NCBI GenBank assembly: GCA_020746105.1
Contig: CM036617.1
Span: 39,833,898 to 39,897,897, forward strand
DNA: 64,000 nucleotides
Direction: 5' to 3'
Source of the DNA: Trogon surrucura
Lineage: Eukaryota > Chordata > Aves > Trogoniformes > Trogonidae
The stretch's first letter is position 1; each line of letters begins with the position of its first letter. Below the pieces are notes generated by a model, which worked only from the letters and a program-made list of their open reading frames with translations, made no database searches and was not told the DNA's origin. Below, in pieces: positions 11,801-24,436 of this stretch. The position numbers were made by a program, and so were the translations under genes.

Positions 11801-14364
11801 ATAAACTTCAGTCATCATTCAGAAATACTTCATTCACTCATTTATATTTGTGTCTCGTATGGATTTAAAAAAAAATCAATTACTACCAGCATTGACCACA
11901 AGATGGCCACATTTGCATAGGATTTGGAAAAGCCGAACTGTCCCATTTCTGTCCTGATGGCTGTATACCATAAATATATTTTAAGTGTTTATAAGAGAAT
12001 AAAAAGACGACTGTAAAGTTATAACATATGATTTATTAATGATGTTGCTTTTAAGGTATAACTGGTTTTCTTTTGAGTATTTATGTTCCATTACAATGGA
12101 AACATTCATTCCAGAAGGAGCACTCAAAGGATTTAATTTCTGAGCTCAGAGAGTTGCTTTCTGAGTACTGACAGATTGATGGTAAGTGGTTAAAACTTAA
12201 GTTGCCAGTGATTCTTATTCCTGTTTTAAGGTTAGTCTTATGCTTCCCAATTTCTGCCTCATTACTTTAGTACAACTAACTGTGCTGTTTTTAAAGGGAT
12301 GATCAGATTTACTGTTCCAGTTACAGCTGATCTGCATTTAAAAAATACTCATCCAGTCCTGAGTGGGTCGTCTTTATCTTCCAGTGAGAGTGATTGCTAC
12401 ATCTGATCTCTTGATGTAACTGTGTTTGAAATTGCTTGTGTCAAAAATTATCCTACATATTTTTAAGTTATTTGTTGGTTTTTTTTTTTCCAATTGAGAT
12501 GATACTGGAAGATTCCAGTTCATATTGACTATGCTTGTGGTAACTCAGGCAGATTGAACTGAGTCGTAGTATTTTAGAAGTAGCTGTTTGGCTACTTGGG
12601 TAAGTTGTAATCCTTGAGCTCTTTTCCTTGATCACCGTTCTTACCTCCTTATACTTGACTTCTTACCTCCTTATACTTACTTCTTACCTCCTTATACTTA
12701 TTTCAGGAGCTCTTAAAAAGGCACAGTAATCTCCATATTTTTGAGAAGAAGCGTATAATGTTAGATACAATAAGGTAAATATTTGTGAGAGGCTGACACA
12801 TTTTAGGTTTCGAATCAAATGGAGCGTGTCAGCACAGTGCCCCTACAGAGACAGTGCAACAGCAATCCTGAGAAGAGTATAGCCTAGTTGCTATATTGCA
12901 ATTCTTGATGGAAATTATTGGCCAGCTGTTGGGTATTGTTTGGAGAGATTGATTTCTTAGAATGTTATTTTCTACCTTGATTGCATTGACAAGTATGCTT
13001 CTAGGTATTTTGTCCCTGTAGCTTGATCTGGAGCATCCCCTCTCGTTCTGGGGATGGCAGTAGTGGTTTAATCCGTGTTCGTGAGCACTAACACTGATGT
13101 CTTACTTCAAATTTCAGTAAACTCCAAATAAACAACTTCCTCAGCTTTTGAGAAATGCTCCATTCCACTTTGCACGCTGTGATTTGAAGCCGAAAACAGT
13201 GCTGGTGTCTTCAAATTTGAAATTTAATTGAAAGTGTCAAGAATAGGAAAAATATGTAGAAATTTGAGTTTTTATTACTGGTTATTGCCTCACTGTCACA
13301 AAAACATTTAAGAAGTGAACTCTGCAGGGTGTTGCTTTTGCTCCTTTTGCTGACTGTTTTCCTCCTCTTAGTACAATTTCATGCTCTGTAGGTATTCCAG
13401 AGTATTTTTCTTTCTCGTTTGTTCTCATCTTAAATAAAGTTCCTGTTTCCTCATCCTCTAATTTATCTAGTTTCACTACTTCTATTCTTTCATTTATTCA
13501 TTTCTTTTTTTTTTCTGTGTATATTTATCTCCTGGTTATCTGCTCTCATTTTATGTTGTTTGGGGCTACTTACTCTGTTTCTCCAAGGGAAGAAACAGAT
13601 GAAATGTGCACTTTTTCATCCTTTCTGCTGTCTCTTAGGTGCTGGAGATCAGTTGAGCAGCAACAGATTATTCATTTTTATTTCTCAGAGGGATCAGAAC
13701 GACTGTGTACTCAGCTATAACTGAAATGTGATGAATTGGTTTGGTTGGTTGGTTTTGGTTTGGGTTTTTTTTGGTGGTGAGTTTTTGTTGGTTTTTTTCC
13801 CCAACATAAACAGTGGTGCATACAGGAGAATATGTTGCATTTTTGAGGTAAGCAACAGAGAGCAATGTCCCTTGAGGTTGTTATGTGCTGATTGTACCTC
13901 TCCTTGAAGAAGCTGTCTTTCTGGTTAGTGTTTCCGAAGTGGTTGTACTTGAAATGCTCTCTTTATACAACCAGACAGTCTTCAAAGCTGGTTTTTTTCT
14001 TTCTTTAGAGCAGTTTGTCAATGAGACCCTGTGGTACGACATGTGAAATCTTACCTGGACTCCATAGTATGTTGGAAGTGACATTATTTGTGGTTTTGCT
14101 CATTTATCCCCTCAACTCTTCTCATTCACTTCTTTTCTATAATAGGTATCGCAGAGATATGTGAAGCATCACAAGTGTTTCTCTGAAAAAACTATTTTCA
14201 TCGTGCTTTAGAACACGCAGTACATGAGTGATAAAAATTGAACACGACTGCTTGATCAAATTACACTTTCCTTTGCCTCGGGGCATCTGTTAGTATGTCG
14301 AGATACTACAGTGTGTTTGCTTAATGGTGTTAACAGTTTTGTCTTTTCTGTTTTGCATAAATAG
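8877..14364 (+). other. Intron 3 of TDRD3
   Basis: A 5.5-kb AT-rich intron. It contains a three-copy tandem repeat of 21-22 bp at 12638-12700 and T/G-rich low-complexity sequence near 13737-13800. No transposon or RNA gene was identified. Confidence 0.75.
12638..12700. repeat. Tandem repeat, about 3 copies of a 21-22 bp unit
   Basis: Three successive copies begin TTCTTACCTCCTTATACTT, at 12638-12659 (22 bp), 12660-12680 (21 bp) and 12681-12700. They differ only in the last few bases of each unit. This is a minisatellite-like duplication inside intron 3. Confidence 0.9.
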
Positions 14365-14525
14365 CTGGAAGGGCCGTGCGTTCTACAAATACAGAAAATA
14401 CGCAATGTTGCTGCACCAAAGGATAACGAAGAATCTCAGGCTGCTCCCAGAATGTTACGTTTACAGATGACTGATGGACACACAAGCTGCACAGCTGTAG
14501 AATACAGTAGCATGTCAAAAATAAG
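14365..14525 (+). CDS. TDRD3: TDRD3 coding exon 4 (OB-fold core)
   Basis: A 161-base exon after ATAG at 14361-14364 and before GTGAAC. It encodes residues 51-103 plus two bases of a split Ser codon. Readable segments include [20 protein letters not shown] and [20 protein letters not shown], strands of the OB-fold that contacts TOP3B in the family. The Met at 14452-14454 (residue 80) aligns with the start used by the shorter annotated human isoform, so transcripts lacking exons 2-3 could still initiate here. Confidence 0.96.
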
Positions 14526-14808
14526 GTGAACAACTTGAAAAAGAAATTTTTATGTTGATGCTTAAATGTCCTTAAAATAATGGAAGTGTCCTTAGTAATA
14601 CACGGAGAAGTTGCTTGATCAAACAGGCTTCCTCCATGAATTTTGTACATAAATGAGAATGTTAAATTAGGCCTGCAAAGGTCTATATGAATGTAATTTA
14701 AAATACCACTTATACTGAAGAATGTAATAGTATTAAGAGGGTTTTTGCAGCCACGTGTTGAGTTGACATAGCACGCGTCGTTTTGCATGTGTGCAAACTT
14801 GAGCTAAA

Positions 14809-14836
14809 TTCACAGAATCACAGAATGTCCAGGTTT
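14809..14836 (-). mobile_element. Possible tiny CR1 3'-end relic
   Basis: The sequence CACAGAATCACAGAATG resembles the reverse complement of the CR1 3' terminus. Only about 28 bp resemble it and the rest of the element is not visible, so this could be coincidence. Confidence 0.3.
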
Positions 14837-15917
14837 TAATAGTAGCAGATCTTTTGCCTGATTTGGTAGCAGGAGTGTCACAGGCCTGACACACCTAACT
14901 TAATGGACCAAGTGCAATGGTTTACAATGGTCAAGGCTTAGATTAAATTAGTAAATATTATTTTAGGGTAAGGAAGCTAATTAACCTTGAACATGGGGAT
15001 TTTTGTGTGCTTGGTTATGAAGATACTGAAAATTGTCTCCAGTGTTTTGTCTCTGGAGTCATGGTATGCTTTGCTCTTCACATTAGTTGAGATTACTTTT
15101 GATTTAAAAAAAAAAAAAAAATCTCTGCTAGCTGCAAGTTAGATACATACTTCATTTCTGAGTGTAATCTTTTACTGTTAAGTTGGACCCAGCTAGCATA
15201 ATTTAAATAAGGTGTGTCTTTCATCTGTTTGTGTCCTCTTTCTCCCAAGAAAATTCAGGTTCCAGATTGTGCTGCTTGTCATAACTTTCAGTTATGGGTT
15301 GGAGATCTGTGGTTTTTGGTTCTTAGTGTTTTTTTGTTTTGTTTTGTTTTTTAAATGCATCTGCTGTTGTTTTGCATAGCATAGGTTCACATAAAAAGCA
15401 GGTAAGGTACCTTCTTGGGGGAGGTGACCTCAAAGAGTATCTGTATGTTTCAAATGATAGAGTAATGAGAGAAACAGCACTACAAGATGCACATTTCTTG
15501 TATTTATTCTGGTACAGTCCTGGCTGATAGTAATGTATAGAAAACTTGTTTTCTAACAGCTCTTTGTTTTCTTCTAAGTTGAAACTAGTTGTCTAAAACA
15601 AATGACATGATTAATCATCTGGAGATCCTCTATTTATTAACTATAAATACATCCTAGGATGAGGGACTTATTCTTAGACAGCTGACTTGGAAATATCTTC
15701 TGTTAATCTAAACAAAACACGTCCTTAGTTTGGTATTGTTAAATTGGATTTTAATAAAGCAGACAATTTGCAAACATTCCTCTCCCTTAGAATCTAATTT
15801 GCAATATGGCATTTTTGTGTAATGAATGGGAAATATTCCAGTAAAGCTACTGAGAAGTACTGTGCATACTGAAGGAATTGTTGCAAAGATTTTTGCTGAT
15901 TTTTTATTATGAAAGTA

Positions 15918-15987
15918 GTTAGAAGTATAATAAGAGTAGATGTTCAAGTGTAGTAAGAATAGAAGTTAGAAGTATAGTAAGAGTAGA
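15918..15987. repeat. Tandem repeat, 3 diverged copies of a 23-24 bp unit
   Basis: Copies of the pattern GTTAGAAGTATARTAAGAGT lie at 15918-15941, 15942-15964 and 15965-15987. The middle copy is the most diverged. The array sits just upstream of the exon 5 polypyrimidine tract. Confidence 0.85.
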
Positions 15988-16058
15988 GCTTTATATGGTT
16001 TTGGTGGCAGAATATTAATAAATGTATTGGAAATATTTGGCTTTGTTTCTACTTCTAG

Positions 16059-16200
16059 CCTGAACACTCCGCCTGGAACAAAAATTAAGCTTTCAGGAAT
16101 CGTTGAAGTGAGAAACGGCTTCTTGCTGTTGGATGACAGTAACACAGCAGTTCTTGGAGGTGAAGTGGAGCATCTTATAGAAAAGTGGGAATTACAAAGG
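16059..16200 (+). CDS. TDRD3: TDRD3 coding exon 5 (OB-fold, C-terminal part)
   Basis: A 142-base exon after TTCTAG and before GTGAGG. Its first base completes Ser 104, and it then encodes residues 105-151, [13 protein letters not shown] through [11 protein letters not shown]. The GTKIKLSG and [12 protein letters not shown] segments are strongly conserved in TDRD3 and RMI1 and close the OB-fold. Confidence 0.96.
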
Positions 16201-19200
16201 GTGAGGTAACACCACTGGAAATGCTTGTCTTGCAGGATGTGTATTACATTTAATGACTTCACGCTTGATGTATTCACTGTGACCTTTCATACAGTAAGCT
16301 TTTAGAGATTTACTGTCCCAATATTTTTAGGGATGCAGCCAAATATAAGTAAATAGGTCTTATGTATAATGTTGCAAATAAAGAAATGGTAAGTGATTTT
16401 TGAATGAGAATCAATTCCTTTTGTAGTCTGCAGGGACTGAAAATGTTAATCAAACATATTAAAATTTAGTGCCTTCATGGGTGGTTGCTTTCTTAAACAG
16501 TGTGTTTGGTACCAAAATATTATAGAATGGTGGCTTTTACAATTACCATTAGAATGGTGCCTCACCGATTGCCAGTGTACAGCACACTGTATATTTTTGA
16601 GACCAAACAAATAGAATAAATGTATAGAAAGCATTGAAGTCGATAACCTTAAGTGTGAATTCTGTATTGCAGATTTCACCAGTGCTTTAGATAAATTTGT
16701 GATTAGAAAGACAAGTTAGAGGTTTTAAAATCTTCCAGGAAGCCATAAATACTTGTAAGCCCCTTTACTCTGTTCCAGCCCAGTTCCCATCCTGCTACTA
16801 CTACCACACACATCGTAGTATTTTTACTTCCATGTCTCTGAAACAGAGTAGCTACTTATGAACATGTCTTTTCTATTTAAAATATTTCTTTTATTGTTGA
16901 TGATGCTAAATTTGGCACCATTGTTTTTGGTACAGCTAGCCTTCTTTGGTTTAGAACAAATTGGGCCAAAATTTATTTGAATGTGTGAGCTGCGCAGTGT
17001 CCATTCTATAAGATTGGTTGGCAAACTTTCTGTGCTTTTATAGTGGAAAATGTTTTTCCTAAAATGTTCCTGGTTTTAAATGAAGCTGCCTGTTTCATTA
17101 AAAAGAGGGTTTGGGGGCCGACCACAGAAATATCGCATTTCATTGTTCTTAGTCATACTTAGTGTAGTCTTGTGAGTTCTTGCTCCATTTAAAATAATTT
17201 AAGATTGATGAGGATGAAAGAAAGATCTATAGAACTAATGCATTCTCAAGAATGCGCTCTGATTTGTAAGAGAAGGGTCAATGGAATTGGTTAGCTTTCT
17301 TGGTGATATTTTGGACAGTCTCTTTTTGCATTTCTTCTATCTGGGCTTCAAGAACTAAATACTACTTTATAAATACTAATTTGGTTTTGAACTCAATGTC
17401 AGTAAATAACTCTTTTTAGAAGAAAGCAAACCATTTAATAACTATTGGCATGCTGCTGACTACTTCTTGTTAGCCAATTCTGTTGGCTTTATGCAATATG
17501 TTTAAAAGAGAGGTAACAAATTTTTCAGTGATTTACTCCAGTACGATAAAGCATAGAAAGTTAACTGTTGCCTATTGCTGTCTTCTCAGTTCTCTGGTTC
17601 TGTCTTGCAGTTTGCCAGAGTATCATTTTCTTTTTTTCATTGACCCGCTCAAAACACGTGATCAGGTTCCCAGCAGGAACGTGCCTGTGTCAGAAAAGCT
17701 GTGGGTGACAAGAAATCATTTGGACAGGTGAACCGTGACCACTGGAAATTGTAGTTGTAGGTCTATAGCTGGACTGACAGCTAGACAGATAGGGCTCAAA
17801 CAAGTCAGTAGAAGCCAGATACTATTTTGATAGCGGTTTCCTCATGAACTCGATGTTTCTGGCCTATTCAGAAAGCTTTGCCAAAGAGACCAGTTGACAA
17901 ATAAGCAAGATTATCAGCTCTCAAAGATAGTTGAAGGAGGACGTTGCCATTCCTTGTATAATCTTACCAATGAAGCTTAAATGAAATGCTTGAACTGTGT
18001 TTCCATAAAAAGACGTAAAACTTGTTTTGTGTGACTATTTCAGATAACTTGTTTTGAAGCCAGGTGTGATTTTTCTCTCTGTTGGGATGTCTGAGAAGTG
18101 TTTATTGGGCTTCTCTTATAGACAATGAAATAAGTTTCTTTCATACTTACTTTAATAAGTCGGTGCTAGTAAGTCAAATAATATTATAACTTTAGAAGGA
18201 ATGTTTTTTGGTCGGTCTTAAATTATTGTCATGTTTTAGTAATGAAAGACTCGCACTACAAATACAGTGTATATAGAATGAATGCAGTATTATCACACTG
18301 CATGTGCAGTAAATGTGGTGTTCCTTGTAGCATTTACTTTTAAGTAATTCTTGCCTAGATATTTGTTTTTAAACATCGCTATTTAAGTGACAGTAAAGAA
18401 ATAAGTAAGGAGTAAATAAGAATGGTAGTTTGTGATTTTTTTTCTGGACTATTTGGAAATAAAAGGTAATGTGTCATAGAATTCTTCAGGGGAGAATACA
18501 GTTACAAATAAGTATTACTTCATGGTTTTCTTAGTGTTCTGGTGGTGACTGGTGTTTCCATCAGTGAGGATCAGTATCTGTGAGATATTGGTGGTCTCTT
18601 CTTACAAAGGAAGAGTACTTTTTATTGCTGGTAAGCAAAACATAAGATGATATTTAAGTGAAGACTGAAGCAAATTTTGCTGCGAAGGCTGGTGAGACTC
18701 TTGGTACGCCCTTATATTTTTAAAACACAGGATCTGTTAAATTACAAGTTTTCTAAAACTGAAACTCTTTAGTTATACTTATTGATTCTTCTCTTTTGGT
18801 GAATGTGGGGCTAAAGGTTGAGGTTACCTGATGGGAAAAGGGAGTAGTCTCCTGTGTATTTGAAAATTCATATTAGGAAGAAATGTGAGGGTATGATAGT
18901 ATATAGTATCTAGGAGTTTAGTCTCATATTTTAAACTTTTGTTTGTTAAGAGATTCCCTAAGAAATACTTTTTAATGTCACAATCCGAGTACAGCAGAAA
19001 GGGTAAAAGAAGCATACTAAATGTGTTTAAAGTTTTTTGTAAATGATAGTTACTGCTGTTGCTACAAGCAAATTTAATTGTAAGTTTAAAAATATTGTTG
19101 CCAGTTTGGTTTTTATTCAGTGCAAAGTAAAATTTAATTTACAAAGCAGTTCTCGCTTCTCAGCAGACAGTGCTACCTGAGAAGAAGGTGTCGAGGCTGT

Positions 19201-21616
19201 TACTTACCATCAGGCAGAGTTCTTTCATTCTGGAGAACAATTCTGTGCAGTAAATGGTTATGATTCAAAATCCATGTAGCTAAATGTTAGTAAATATGCA
19301 GTCAACTTTTAAGTGTTTGGTTTTTTCACTGTTGGCCAAATCACGTTTGAGCAGTAGTTTGGAACAGTCTTTTTCTTGTATGCGTTTCCTCAATTCTGAT
19401 TTGAGAAATACGTAAAAAAAAGCGTGACCTGAAACTTAAGCGTGTGCTTCCTGATTATAGGACATGAGGAATGAACTATGATCAAATGCTCTAGTTCTTA
19501 ACTCTCTCACATAAGTATTTTTATTATAATTTGACTCAGTGATGGAGTTCATGCCAGTATTGCCTACATTTCTCTAGACACAACCAAGTAACAGAGAAAG
19601 AAGTGTAGGGTTTATTGGACCTAGAGTGCCTACCCTGGGAAACGAAGCGGCTTGACCATGAAATCACTGTTGCACTGGGCTCTGTTAATAGATACGGGAA
19701 GGTACGAGTGAGCTACAGTGATAAGGCCTTGTTTACCTCATAATTCTAAGGCAGCACTTTAAATGAAGTGATTGAAACTAAAGCAGAAATTTGTTTTCTG
19801 TGCCACTAAGTGTTTTGCATGATTTATTGAATACTTCATCAGAGCGTTTTCTTCCAAGGCATGAGGAAAAGGATTTTTAATTTTTTTTTCCACCCTTGAA
19901 AAGAATTAATAACCGTAAATGATTTACAAAATGATCTTTGGTTCCCCAGTAAAAGAAGTTTAAAAGAGTAGACCAAAAGTTTTTATTTGGTTGTTAGTTA
20001 AGATTAGGGCATTGGTAAGCAAAATTTAATTTCTTATTTTAAGAAAGTCTATGATAGTATAATGGCTTAAAGCATATTCATGTTTATACTACAGTTCTCA
20101 CATGATGAAATTCAATCAATTTTGCACCAGGGTAATAAGTATATAGGTAATATCACATATAGCTTTAAGTAATTAAAACTTTTTCTGCCACTCGGGACTT
20201 GTATATTATGTGTATAATCACACGTGACTCTCCTGGAGGGAAAAAAGGGACAATAAGAAATGAAGATGATAAAACAAGTGCAGTGTAGGAAATGCAATTT
20301 TAAAGCATTTTAAACAGCACTAAGGACTTTTTCCACTTATGAAATCAAATATTTCTGTGTAATATGAAATAACTAGCACATAATCAAATATTGATTGTAG
20401 TGACTTTCATTCTCTTGCAGGCTGCTCTTGTCACAGTTTGTAAAGAGGAAAAGTATGTCAACAATGAGCAGATATTTTAATGCAGTGTTTTACAAACCCA
20501 TCTTTTTACTGTTGTTGTGGGCTGGTGATTTGTATTATTTGAGAATGCTTTCCTTTCAGGCCTAGGTCACTAATTGCCTGATTATGACTAAAATTTTGCA
20601 GCACTTCCATAGATATTATGTGTCAGTAATTGTTGTGCTTATTGATATGGCCTTTGTGATCTAAAGGTCAGCTAACTAATTTAGTGTATCTACCACACTT
20701 ATCCTAAGGCCACAGTGAGACTATTTCTTAGTGACACACTATTTGTTTCCAACAGTGTCAAAAGGAGAATGGTTTTTAGGGAGAACAGGCAGCCTGAGCC
20801 CTTATACAGCCTTTCTGTCAAGAATTGGTTTATTATTTTTTATCAGGGGATACAATCCTGACTAATCCTTGCAGTTTTTCCTTATGCGTGTATTCATGAA
20901 TTTCACAGAATGGTGGAGATTGGAAGGTATCTCTAGAGGTCATCTGGTCCCAAACCCATTGCTCAAACAAGACCTAGAGCAGGTTGCCCAGGACCATGTC
21001 CAGGAAGCTTTTGAGTATCTCCAAGGATGGAGACTCCACAACCTCCCTGGGCAACCTGAGCCAGCGCTTGGTCACCCTCACAGTAAAAAACAGTGTTTCT
21101 TGATGTTCAGAAAAAACCCTTTTGTTTGTGCCCATTGCCTCTTGTCACTGGGCACAACTGAGGAGAGCCTGGCTGCCTCCTCTTTACGATCTCCCTTTGG
21201 GTGTTTGTGTAGATTGCTAAGATCCCCCTGAACCTCAGTGTCTCTAGGCTGAATTGTTCTGATCCCTCTTTAAATGGGTTGAATATGCATGCCTCTTTAC
21301 AACCTCTAGGTAAAGAACCATCTGCTGCCTATTTGTGCGCTGCTTTGTTCTGTTAGTGTAGTTTTTTGATATATAATTAATTTATTTTTTTTGCATTTGC
21401 CGTACGTGTTGCTTTTATGATTCTGTAAATTTTTCTTCATCTCCCTGCCCCTCATCCAATCTTCTTCCTTAAGTGCTCCAGGATTTTAAGTATATCATTA
21501 TTTTTTATAATCAAAATGTTTGTCTTGCACGTTTCATATGCTTTTTGAAGTAGAGATATTTGTCATACAGTCTGTTTTTTGTTTACAGTTTACTCATCAA
21601 TGATTTTCTTTTACAG
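16201..21616 (+). other. Intron 5 of TDRD3
   Basis: A 5.4-kb AT-rich intron. A minus-oriented CR1 fragment lies at about 20903-21275. The remainder shows no recognisable repeat, RNA gene or conserved coding segment. Confidence 0.75.
20903..21275 (-). mobile_element. CR1 LINE 3' fragment, minus orientation
   Basis: Read on the minus strand, this is the 3' end of a CR1 retrotransposon. The plus strand starts with the complement of the terminus (TCACAGAATGGTGGAGATTG) and continues through the characteristic segments for removal of flanking words such as CCTCCCTGGGCAACCTG. It is 5'-truncated, as nearly all CR1 copies are. The open frame across it is a by-product of the repeat, not a gene. The left end is clear and the right end is approximate. 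Confidence 0.85.
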
Positions 21617-21688
21617 AGTTTAGCAAAACACAATAGGAATAACATTGGAACAGAAGGTGGCCCACCCCCTTTTGTACCTTTCGGGCAG
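21617..21688 (+). CDS. TDRD3: TDRD3 coding exon 6
   Basis: A 72-base, phase-0 exon between TTACAG and GTATAG. It encodes residues 152-175, [20 protein letters not shown] and PFGQ. This is the conserved linker immediately after the OB-fold. It can be skipped in frame. Confidence 0.95.
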
Positions 21689-22197
21689 GTATAGTGTACT
21701 TTGTCATTTTCTATCATGATATCAAGGGGACCCAATTCCAGTTAGATAAAGGCTATCAAATCTTTCAGATCATGATGATGTGGATCTAAAAAATGTGCGT
21801 GTTTGAACAAATTTACGTTGATTCTATTCCTTTGTTGTACCCAATTATATTTAACATTCTTCCTCTCAAACTGCAAATTTTATTTGCTACTCGGAGCTTT
21901 TGATTGTCCTGTTCACACCTTGTAGGCCCTTAGTCCCTTCTTAGACACCAAATGTATTTACAAAAATCATGTTAGCTACATCATGAATTAAACTTAAACT
22001 GTAAAAGTAATTGTTGGAGGCCTTCCTAATGGAACGGAGGAGTGTGCTTTCAGCAAAGACATTTAGATGTCCTACATGTGCATTTTTTTGTACGTGTTCT
22101 TTATCTAATGTTGTGCTACTCCAGTGGACTAATAGTGGATTTTTCTCAAATGAAAGTAGGCAGAAGAGTTAATTAAAACTTTCTTTTCCGTTTTCAG
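21689..22197 (+). other. Intron 6 of TDRD3
   Basis: A 509-bp AT-rich intron with GTATAG and TTTTCAG ends. No repeat or conserved element was recognised. Confidence 0.8.
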
Positions 22198-22347
22198 AAG
22201 TGTGCATCTCATGTGCAAGTGGACAGCAGAGAGCTTGATCGCAGGAAGACTTTGCAGATGACAAATACTGTAAAACCTGTTGTGGAAAATGATGAATTTG
22301 AAAAGCAGAGAACAGCTGCTATCGCAGAAGTGGCAAAGAGCAAGGAG
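22198..22347 (+). CDS. TDRD3: TDRD3 coding exon 7
   Basis: A 150-base, phase-0 exon encoding residues 176-225, [20 protein letters not shown] through [12 protein letters not shown]. The [12 protein letters not shown] and [20 protein letters not shown] segments are diagnostic of TDRD3. The region is charged and probably helical. The donor is GTTAGA, a poor match to consensus (T at +3), unlike most other donors of this gene. The exon length would allow in-frame skipping. Confidence 0.96.
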
Positions 22348-23022
22348 GTTAGAATGCACCTGTTGTAGCATTTACTTACTGTGATTGATCTTTCTTGTTA
22401 TTATAAGTATTTCTCTCTTAAATAACAAATGCTTTCTGATATTTGCCTGCTTAATACTCAAGTATCTTTAAGAAGGTGAATCAAAAACAGAGTACTTGTG
22501 GATTGATGGGTATGTTCTTATTTTAATGAATCTAATTAGTATATCATAATGTTTTATTGTAGTTAAGATTTTATTTGATACCATTATTAAAAAAATGTCA
22601 TTTTTACAATTTCTCTAATGAGGTTTGAGTAGTAAATACAGGTTGTCCATTTTCATCTGCTTTTTTCAGTTCCCAAAGCCCCATGATCCCCTGCATTTAG
22701 AAGGAATAGCTAGGAAGTTTAGTTCTATTATGTCAGGTTTTTATGTCCTCCCTTAGTTTTCTTTTTAGTTTATTTTTCAGATTTGCTCGTAGAGTCATAA
22801 AAACTAGAATTATATACCATTTTAACAACTTCACTGGAGCATAGGGAAAACAACACCTAATACATTAATCTGTGTGTGTAAATTAATGCTTTATTTGTTG
22901 ATGCAAAGCATAATCATAAAAAATAGAGCTGCGTCAGATGGAATGCACTTTTTCTGTTAACTATTAAAACTTATTTTTGTAAGTCCTGTTTACTGAATTA
23001 TTATTTTTGTGCTTATCTAAAG
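22348..23022 (+). other. Intron 7 of TDRD3
   Basis: A 675-bp AT-rich intron. The acceptor, ATCTAAAG, is preceded by a T-rich but interrupted tract. No repeat was recognised. Confidence 0.8.
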
Positions 23023-23163
23023 ACTAAGACATTTGGAGGAGGTGGTGGTAGTAGCAGAAGTAATCTCAGCGTGAGTGCTGGAGGGAATCGAAACAGGGAA
23101 CTGTTCCAGAAAGAGAAGATAACGAAACCTGAGGGAAAGAATGAAGGTGTCTACCGAGAACTG
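23023..23163 (+). CDS. TDRD3: TDRD3 coding exon 8 (Gly/Ser-rich linker)
   Basis: A 141-base, phase-0 exon encoding residues 226-272, [20 protein letters not shown] to KNEGVYREL. The poly-Gly/Ser start and the VYREL end match the family. It is a flexible linker between the OB-fold half and the UBA domain. The donor is GTAAGG. Confidence 0.95.
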
Positions 23164-24264
23164 GTAAGGTGGAAAAGTTAAATGGAACCTTAAACATGTA
23201 CTATTTAAAAAAACCTAAAATCCCCAAATGTAACAAAAATAAAACCAAAAGACCCTGAGGAATAAGGGCTTTTATTTCAATTTATTTTGAAGTCTGTTTA
23301 GAATTCTTAGGGTGCTTTTGTACCTTACAGAGGCAGTTACGAGTTTCAATGTGATTTTTGTAAAAAAAAAGAAAAATGTCATGTCGCCTTATCTGCTAAA
23401 ATTTAAAACCTCACGAAAGCCAAGCAGCAGTGTATACAGCATATAGGATAGTATAGTCTTATTTTCTTGTTTGAATAAGGTTGACAGTTTTGTGTGTTAA
23501 CACATTAATTCATTTTAGACATCCTTCAATTTCAAAACATCAAAGAATACTTTAATGTAGCTTTTCGTCTGAATTAATATAATATTTATTTTAAAAATCT
23601 CTTTTAAACCATTTCTTTGACATTGGTAAAACTAAGTGGTACTCTGATGTTTGAAATAGTAAAGTAGAAATATTTTATTGTGAGATGGTCACATGTAATG
23701 CTTACATGGCCACAAGTAGTGTTTCCTTTTTAGTAAGGTGGATTGCCATTGAAGAATCTGAAGTGTGCCCCTTAATCCAAAATATCACCTTCCAATGAAT
23801 TTCATAAGTTTATACTTACTGAGAAGTGTTCTTTGGGATCACTGCACTGAATCGTGTGGGTATAACATGAGCAGTTGTGGAAGTTTCTGTTTTTATTACT
23901 TCAACACTCTAAAAGTTTATGATGGAGGAAGTATTTGTTATCGAGAACTCTAGAGAGGAATTTCCAAGTATGCAGTAACCATTAGTGATTCTGATTGAGT
24001 GGTGAAAGCAGACTGAAAGGACATGGTAACCAAGTAAACCAGTATTCAAGTCCTGATTATAAATAGCACTTATTTATTGTTAAATGTTTTCCACCTTCTT
24101 TACTTTTACCAAGGCTTTAAGTATGAAAAGACAAGACACTTAGGAACACTAACTGCCTGTTGGAATTTTGTTTGTGTAATGTGTGTGTTGTCATCTCGCA
24201 GCAAAGAGAGCCTCCAGCAGTTCTGTCTTCAGCATTGTGCTCAGAAATGTCACTGTAGAATTGG

Positions 24265-24365
24265 AGAAACACAGGTTGAAAGGACCTCAAGAGGTCATTT
24301 AGTCATCCCTCTGTGCCGTGTAGTACCAGTGGTACACCTTGTCGTTCTTGACAACTGTGTCTCAA
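24265..24365 (-). mobile_element. Degraded CR1 3' end, minus orientation
   Basis: The stretch ACAGGTTGAAAGGACCTCAA followed by GAGGTCATTTAGTC is the reverse complement of the typical CR1 3' end. Only about 100 bp are recognisable and both ends are approximate. Confidence 0.6.
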
Positions 24366-24377
24366 GCTAAATAGACT

Positions 24378-24436
24378 TAAAAAAAACCCCAGCAAAACAA
24401 AACCGACAAAATCCCCAACAACAACAACAAAACCAC
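24378..24436. repeat. A/C-rich low-complexity stretch
   Basis: Successive A runs broken by C and G, including (CAA) repeats near 24416-24430. Simple low-complexity DNA next to a degraded CR1. Confidence 0.7.

Larger units (their letters stand above)
14526..16058 (+). other. Intron 4 of TDRD3
   Basis: Short AT-rich intron with a possible relic CR1 3' end near 14809-14836 and a three-copy 23-24 bp tandem repeat at 15918-15987, ending about 70 bp before the exon 5 acceptor. Nothing else was recognised. Confidence 0.75.

Noticed and set aside
14330..14788. A 152-codon minus-strand frame
   Set aside because: It is the shadow of TDRD3 exon 4 and neighbouring intron on the opposite strand, with no family resemblance.
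20869..21231. A 120-codon open frame with protein-like composition
   Set aside because: It runs antisense across a minus-oriented CR1 fragment; this false frame recurs in many bird CR1 copies.
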